This document shows positions 59,155-64,000 of a stretch of 64,000 nucleotides of DNA, piece after piece. The DNA is taken from contig CAJYGB010000016.1 in the NCBI GenBank assembly GCA_913774355.1, forward strand, positions 297,158 to 361,157, written 5' to 3'. Under the pieces are notes generated by a model. It saw only the letters and a list, made by a program, of their open reading frames with translations, was not told the DNA's origin and did no database searches. Each line of letters begins with the position of its first letter. Positions within the stretch are counted from its first letter, which is position 1. Position numbers and translations under genes: made by a program. The stretch is from an uncultured Chryseobacterium sp. Lineage in GTDB: Bacteria > Bacteroidota > Bacteroidia > Flavobacteriales > Weeksellaceae.

Positions 59155-60435
59155 GTGGAATTATATTATTCATTTTCAGCTCTTATCGTTTTAGCATCCA
59201 TATTTTCATACCTTAATTACAGATTCCTTAAACTTCCGAGCACCATCGGAATCATGGTAATCGCCATTGTGGTTTCCATATTTCTGGTTTCTTTCGGAGA
59301 AACGGTTTTACCGAAAACCTACGGGCATCTCCACAACCTGATGACAGGCATCGACTTTACCGAAGTCCTGATGGGTGCCATGCTTAACTTTTTGCTTTTT
59401 GCAGGAGGAATCCATATCAATCTGGATGACCTCAAGGAACAGTTCCGGCCGGTCTTGATTTTTTCTACTTTAGGCGTGCTTATTTCCACTTTCGTCGTGG
59501 GATTCGGTATGTTTTACCTGCTACCCTTTTTAGGCATTCAACTGCCTTTCATATACTGCCTTCTGTTCGGGGCTTTGATTTCCCCTACGGATCCTGTAGC
59601 TGTTCTCAGTATTCTGAAGCAGGCCAAGGTATCGAAATCGCTGGAAACAAAAGTCGCCGGAGAATCGCTTTTTAACGATGGTATGGCCGTAGTGATTTTC
59701 TCGGTTGTGCTACAGCTGGCCATTGGCGAACAGGTGGACTTAGGGCTTGAGAGCATCGGAATGCTGCTGCTGAAAGAAGCCGGCGGGGGGCTTTTGCTGG
59801 GGATTATTCTGGGCTGGATCACTTCCAGGCTGATGCGTGAAGTGGATGATTATATTATTTCCGTGCTGGTTACTCTTTCCGTGGTGATGGGAGGTTATCT
59901 TATTGCCAGGCAGCTGCATATTTCAGGACCGCTGACGATGGTCGCCGCTGGGCTTTTTATGGGTAATTTCAGTCTTAAATTCAAAATGAAATCCATCACC
60001 CAGGATTATCTGATCAAATTCTGGGAGCTGATCGATGAAATCCTGAATGCAGTGCTTTTTCTTTTTATCGGCTTTGAGCTGTTGATGATTAAAGATTTAA
60101 GGCATTTTATCATTCCGGGACTGGTGGCTATTGTTATCGTTCTGCTGGCCAGAGTCATTTCTATTTGGGGCCCTACGAAATTTATGAAACGGACCTTTAG
60201 TCCGCAGACCGTTAAGGTTCTGGTCTGGGGCGGAATCCGGGGCGGGGTTTCCATTGCTTTGGCAATGTCTGTTCCCAAAAACGAATACAGTGAGATTATT
60301 TTAAGTATTACCTATTGCGTGGTGGTATTTTCCATTATCGTTCAGGGGCTTACGATCGCAAAAGTCGCCAATCCGAATAAAATTGCCATAGAGGAAGAGA
60401 AACTGGAAAGTGTTGCCTTAAAAGAGAATAAATAA
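59155..60435 (+). CDS. CPA1-family Na+/H+ antiporter
   Basis: A 426-aa transporter with about 12 helices. The family signature FGALISPTDPVAVLSILKQA (about residues 138-157) is clear, and SLFNDGMAVVIFSVVLQLAI (about 176-195) carries the essential ND pair. GIRGGVSIALAMSVPKNE near the C-terminus is conserved too. It exchanges Na+ or K+ for H+ across the inner membrane. The start is GTG at 59155, 27 bp after the DUF4919 gene; A-rich sequence precedes it. Confidence 0.93.
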   Translation: MELYYSFSALIVLASIFSYLNYRFLKLPSTIGIMVIAIVVSIFLVSFGETVLPKTYGHLHNLMTGIDFTEVLMGAMLNFLLFAGGIHINLDDLKEQFRPVLIFSTLGVLISTFVVGFGMFYLLPFLGIQLPFIYCLLFGALISPTDPVAVLSILKQAKVSKSLETKVAGESLFNDGMAVVIFSVVLQLAIGEQVDLGLESIGMLLLKEAGGGLLLGIILGWITSRLMREVDDYIISVLVTLSVVMGGYLIARQLHISGPLTMVAAGLFMGNFSLKFKMKSITQDYLIKFWELIDEILNAVLFLFIGFELLMIKDLRHFIIPGLVAIVIVLLARVISIWGPTKFMKRTFSPQTVKVLVWGGIRGGVSIALAMSVPKNEYSEIILSITYCVVVFSIIVQGLTIAKVANPNKIAIEEEKLESVALKENK

Positions 60436-60449
60436 TCAATTGCCGGTCA

Positions 60450-61184
60450 ATGCAATATCTGAACACAAATCCTGCAGTTGAGGAAATAAAAGAAGCATTA
60501 ACTGTTCTTGCTGCTCCCGAAAAGGCACAGTTTTTCCCGAAATTTTTTAAAACGGGAAAAGGCGAATATGGCGAAGGCGATCTGTTTTTAGGCGTAAAAG
60601 TCCCGGACCAGCGGCGGGTGGCTAAAGAATATTATGCAAAAATTTCACCGCAGGAGCTTAGCTTCCTTCTCTCATCAGGATATCATGAGCACCGCCTGAC
60701 CGCCATTTTCATTTTAACTTTTAAATTTGAAAAAACGAAAGACGGAGCAGTACGGGAGACTATTGTTGAATTTTACCTGAACCATCTTCAGTACCTCAAC
60801 AACTGGGACCTGGTGGATTCAGGGTGTTATAAACTCCTGGGCCGGTACTGCTTTGAAAATAAACGGGACGACCTGCTCCGAAACCTTTCCCATTCCGATA
60901 TCATATGGCATAAAAGAATAGCTGTTGTCGGGACCATGCATTATGTAAAGAAAGGTTCTTTTGAGCTGACGAAAGAATTCGTTACCCGGAATCTGAAATA
61001 CCCCCATGATCTGATGCACAAGGCCAACGGCTGGCTGCTCCGGGAAATGGGACAGAGAAACCAACAGGAACTGATCAGTTATTTAAATCTATATTACCGG
61101 GACATGCCCAGAGCGTGTCTGAGATATGCCATCGAAAAGCTGGACGAAGGCCTTCGGCAGGATTATCTGAAGGGCAGAATCTAA
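60450..61184 (+). CDS. AlkD-like DNA alkylation repair protein
   Basis: A 244-aa all-helical HEAT-like protein of the AlkD/AlkC superfamily, DNA glycosylases that excise 3-methyladenine and 7-methylguanine. GEGDLFLGVKVPDQRRVAKE, NWDLVDSGCYKLLG with the catalytic-type Asp (about residue 114) and WHKRIAVVGTMHYVKKGSFE match the family. It follows the antiporter gene by 14 bp in the same operon. Confidence 0.88.
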   Translation: MQYLNTNPAVEEIKEALTVLAAPEKAQFFPKFFKTGKGEYGEGDLFLGVKVPDQRRVAKEYYAKISPQELSFLLSSGYHEHRLTAIFILTFKFEKTKDGAVRETIVEFYLNHLQYLNNWDLVDSGCYKLLGRYCFENKRDDLLRNLSHSDIIWHKRIAVVGTMHYVKKGSFELTKEFVTRNLKYPHDLMHKANGWLLREMGQRNQQELISYLNLYYRDMPRACLRYAIEKLDEGLRQDYLKGRI

Positions 61185-61412
61185 AACCTACTTTCGCTAA
61201 AACAGCCGCATGGTCCCGACAGATTGTAACCATCAGAATTTATGGGAATCACAGTTTTTAATTGACGGATTCAGTAAAGAGTTTAGTTTAACGCAGTTCT
61301 GTCAAAATCTTTGATCTGCTTTTTATGGACTTTTGATCTGCTCGGTACTTTAAGTTCATCACCCTTATTTCTTTATTCTTACATTTATCATTTATTTGAA
61401 CAGATTCGGATT

Positions 61413-61751
61413 ATGGATTCTTCACACCTTGCCTTGCTTAAAACTTTTACCCACTATTTCCTTCACTTCGTTTTTCCGGTATTCATCGCCCTGATTTTCT
61501 ACCGGGAACACTGGAAAAAAGTATACCTCATCCTGCTGGCGACCATGCTTGTAGACCTCGATCACCTTTTTGCCACTCCCATTTTCGATCCGGACCGGGC
61601 GAGCGTGGGGTTTCATTTTCTGCATTCCTACTATGCCATTGCGGTGTATTTTTTGATGCTTTTTTTTAAAGGGAATATTAGGATCATCGGCATCGGGCTC
61701 TTGTTTCACATGCTGACAGACCTGCAGGATTTCTATTTGTGGCAGCACTGA
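61413..61751 (+). CDS. DUF6122-like membrane protein
   Basis: The ATG at 61413 gives a 112-aa membrane protein (MDSSHLALLKTFTHYFLHFV); the longer frame to 61311 is rejected because its extra N-terminus is not membrane-protein-like in a consistent way. Metal-type residues HYFLHF, MLVDLDHLFATP, FHFLHSYY and FHMLTDLQDF recall small phospholipase-like or LexA-like membrane hydrolases; the DUF6122 assignment is by pattern. Function unknown. Confidence 0.75.
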   Translation: MDSSHLALLKTFTHYFLHFVFPVFIALIFYREHWKKVYLILLATMLVDLDHLFATPIFDPDRASVGFHFLHSYYAIAVYFLMLFFKGNIRIIGIGLLFHMLTDLQDFYLWQH

Positions 61752-61968
61752 TGTTTTTTTAATCACAACAGTTACAAAAGATATTCATACCGAATAACAA
61801 AGCTGGATACTTCATGTCACGAAAAGCGCACATAAGTTTTTAAAAATTTTTGATTTTAGGCATTCTCCTGTTACCGGATTGTAAACTGTAGTAAATGATA
61901 TAAGTTTTTATTAATATTTCCTTTTGGTATTTTAAAAACCATTGATTTTTTGTATTTTACAGAGGCTT

Positions 61969-63039
61969 ATGAAATTAAAAGAACTTTTACACTATACGTA
62001 TGTTTTCCCGGTTCTGGCCGTGGGCTATTATTTTTCCGGACTGATGGGAACAGGCGTGGTATTCGATATCATTGCAGGAATTTTATTAACGGGCAGTGTG
62101 CTGTCGGCGGTTCATCATGCGGAAGTGGTTGCCCATAAAGTCGGGGAACCTTTCGGTACGATTATCCTGGCCCTGTGTATTACCATTCTCGAAGTAGCAC
62201 TCATCATTTCCCTGATGGTCGCCGGAGGAGAACAGGCCATTACTCTGGCGAGAGACACGGTTTTTGCCGCCGTCATGCTCATCCTGAACGGGATTCTCGG
62301 CATCTGTATCCTGGTAGGCGGGGTAAAATATTACGAACAGTTTTTCGCAAGGACTTCCGCTACCACCTATCTGGTAAGTATTGTTTCAATCTTAATTTTA
62401 ACCTTAGTGCTTCCGAATTTCACGTCCAGCGTCAACGGACCTTTCTACAACCAGGCCCAGCTGATCTTCGTATCAATTGCCTGCCTGGTAATTTACGGAG
62501 TATTCCTGATGGTGCAGACGATCCGGCACCGGAATTATTTCATTGCGCCGGAAGAACATCCCGAAGAGCATTATGCGCCTTCTGTGAAAAAGACAACGGT
62601 CAGCTTTATATTTTTAGTGATCTGCCTGGCTATTGTGGTGGTAATGGCGAAAGGACTTTCTTCAACCATTGAAGACATGGTCCAGAGTTTAGGAGCTCCG
62701 AAATCTTTAGTGGGCGTCATCATTGCAGCGGTCGTTTTGCTTCCGGAAGGCGTGGCGGCGATCCGTGCGGCGCGCAGCAATCAGATCCAGTCGAGCCTCA
62801 ATCTGGCACTGGGTTCGGCATTGGCCAGTATCGGCTTAACGATTCCTGCAGTTTCCGTTGTTTGCATTATGTATGATATCCCATTAGTCTTGGGACTGGA
62901 TAAAAAAGATGTGATCCTGCTCTCCCTTTCGGTTTTCATCGTGATGCTCTCCTTGAGCCGCGGAAAAACGAATATCCTCTACGGAACGGTATTGCTGGTG
63001 AACCTTGCCGCCTATATTTTCACGGTGATTGTGCCTTAA
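61969..63039 (+). CDS. ChaA-like Ca2+(Na+)/H+ antiporter
   Basis: A 356-aa polytopic CaCA-family transporter. The two family repeats are visible: SAVHHAEVVAHKVGEPFGTI then ITILEVALIISLMVAGG (about residues 45-85), and GVIIAAVVLLPEGVAAIRAA then LNLALGSALASIGLTIPAVS (about 240-295). Each carries the conserved acidic residue pair. It exports Ca2+ or Na+ in exchange for protons. ATG 61969 is preferred over the upstream 61942 ATG, which adds only nine residues. Confidence 0.88.
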   Translation: MKLKELLHYTYVFPVLAVGYYFSGLMGTGVVFDIIAGILLTGSVLSAVHHAEVVAHKVGEPFGTIILALCITILEVALIISLMVAGGEQAITLARDTVFAAVMLILNGILGICILVGGVKYYEQFFARTSATTYLVSIVSILILTLVLPNFTSSVNGPFYNQAQLIFVSIACLVIYGVFLMVQTIRHRNYFIAPEEHPEEHYAPSVKKTTVSFIFLVICLAIVVVMAKGLSSTIEDMVQSLGAPKSLVGVIIAAVVLLPEGVAAIRAARSNQIQSSLNLALGSALASIGLTIPAVSVVCIMYDIPLVLGLDKKDVILLSLSVFIVMLSLSRGKTNILYGTVLLVNLAAYIFTVIVP

Positions 63040-63375
63040 GAGGGAATCTGGAAGCTGGATGCTGGGTGCTGGAAGCTTCTCGGTGAAGACCACTGCCGAC
63101 CGTTTTGAATATTTTGGATCCGAAGTAGAAATCAGATTAATGGGCTGGGTGATGGAAGTTTTCCGGGTAAAATCATTTCCGCCTGTCTTAAATAAAGCGA
63201 ATCCGAAATCAGATTAACGGCTGGAAGAAAGAAGCGGGATGCTGGAAGTTGCTCTTGTCAACATTATCAAAGGGATGAATTAAATACGACTGAATCACGT
63301 TCTTTAATAACAACTTCAACTCAATATTTAAATTCAATTTTAAACTTTAAACCTTGAACTCAAAACCTTAAACCC
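63040..63375. repeat. Non-coding gap with short degenerate repeats
   Basis: No gene is seen in this 336-bp gap. GGATGCTGGGTGCTGGAAG (63057-63075) and GGGATGCTGGAAG (63236-63248) share the ATGCTGGAAG core also found at 35.17 kb. ATCCGAA followed by ATCAGATTAA and GGCTGG occurs twice (about 63118-63148 and 63200-63223). The last ~60 bp is made of AAACTTTAAACCTTGAACT-type sequence like that at about 6.3 and 23.2 kb. Confidence 0.55.
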
Positions 63376-63756
63376 TTACAGCCTTCTGGCCAGGTCCATT
63401 TTGAAAGCCATCAGTTTGGCGATGTTTTCTGCTTTATAAATTGCCAGATCCGCATTTTCCCCGGCGAAATGCTCTTCAACGGTTTCCGTCCAAAGCTTCA
63501 GCCAGCGGTCGAAATGTTTCTGCTCCATCGCCCGGATCTCATTGATCGCGAAATGTGCACCCATCGGGTTTCCTTTATACGACATCTGCCCAAACAGTAC
63601 CGATTCCCAAAACGCGTACATTTTCGGCAAATGTTTGTCCCAGTCTACTCTGGCAATCTCATTAAAGAAAAAGCCGATCTCCTTATCCTTAACGACTTTA
63701 TCGTAAAACGAATTCACCAGAAGCTCAATATCTTCTCTTGATTCCAATTTTTTCAT
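63376..63756 (-). CDS. Group III truncated haemoglobin
   Basis: A 126-aa globin. LVNSFYDKVVKDKEIGFFFN, LPKMYAFWESVLFGQMSYKG and HFDRWLKLWTETVEEHFAGE (proximal His in the KHFDRWL helix, about residue 79) match group III truncated globins (trHbP). They bind haem and may handle O2, NO or peroxide; no cognate partner is visible. Length is normal. Confidence 0.9.
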   Translation of the reverse strand: MKKLESREDIELLVNSFYDKVVKDKEIGFFFNEIARVDWDKHLPKMYAFWESVLFGQMSYKGNPMGAHFAINEIRAMEQKHFDRWLKLWTETVEEHFAGENADLAIYKAENIAKLMAFKMDLARRL

Positions 63757-64000
63757 GATTCAAAGGTAGGATAAAAGTTGGATTAGAAGGTCAGGTGTAA
63801 GGTTGATGTATTCAGGTATTGAAGGGTTTTGGAAAATTTTATATCCTTTTAGAACAAAGCGGTAGTGTCTCAATAAGAGCCTGTTTAAAATTTTAATTCA
63901 GCAAATTTTCCGTCATTTCTCTTAATTTTCTGAATTAAATAAACTTTGTTTATTCTTCACTTTAATACGATGATTTCAATTGATTTAATTGAATATTGCC
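63757..64000. other. Right-edge non-coding region
   Basis: About 240 bp, A/T-rich, no gene or clear signal recognised before the window ends. Confidence 0.5.

Overview
The window looks like chromosome of a Flavobacteriia member, most likely Chryseobacterium or a close Weeksellaceae relative. The basis is gene content (fused SpmA-SpmB, a cysteine-free AccD N-terminus, many Bacteroidota DUF families, TonB-like secreted proteins), promoters of the flavobacterial TTG / TAnnTTTG type (best examples before dprA and gdhA), and start codons preceded by A-rich sequence rather than Shine-Dalgarno sites. No tRNA, rRNA, CRISPR array, integrase or complete insertion sequence was recognised.

Positions 1-37,600 are ordinary core genome: a broken lipoprotein gene at the left edge, a DUF885 lipoprotein, an ExbB-ExbD-TonB operon, a nucleoside-recognition membrane protein, accD, fbaA, a CBS protein with NAD kinase, an rRNA/tRNA methyltransferase, a bestrophin, mutS, several small secreted or membrane proteins, a BaiN-type flavoprotein, thiL, pepT, HMG-CoA lyase, OsmC, a csaA/exonuclease/Fe-S assembly operon, a rhomboid protease, dprA, gdhA, a YkgJ protein and a Kir-type channel. 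Positions 57,268-63,756 return to core genes: hflX, DUF4919, a Na+/H+ antiporter, an AlkD-like protein, DUF6122, a ChaA-like antiporter and a truncated haemoglobin.

Positions 37,900-57,050 are an accessory island. It opens with two very large genes, a phage-tail-fibre-like protein with pyocin-knob-like repeats (1009 aa) and a 1493-aa protein of unknown function. Each is preceded by the same roughly 85-nt leader. A small MNT-type nucleotidyltransferase and a 759-aa polymorphic-toxin-like protein follow. The toxin has a hydrophobic middle and a C-terminal domain with a possible PD-(D/E)xK signature, and a candidate immunity gene lies behind it.

Behind the toxin lies an orphan C-terminal cassette with its own immunity gene. 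It starts with a 19-bp sequence identical to, and in the same reading frame as, the junction inside the 759-aa gene, so recombination would swap the toxin tip. Next comes a second array of about 6 kb in which a different junction sequence (encoding NGLKRSAVRLVEKEEDLVRL) recurs five times. Each copy is followed by a different toxin tip or its remains (three carry HExxH zincin motifs), an immunity gene and a near-identical hairpin terminator. Many cassettes are frameshifted, truncated or interrupted by stops. The array is bracketed by direct repeats of the 5' part of a REP-associated (RAYT) transposase gene. This island is the most interesting content: a toxin-tip repertoire with visible recombination homologies and a graveyard of decayed modules.
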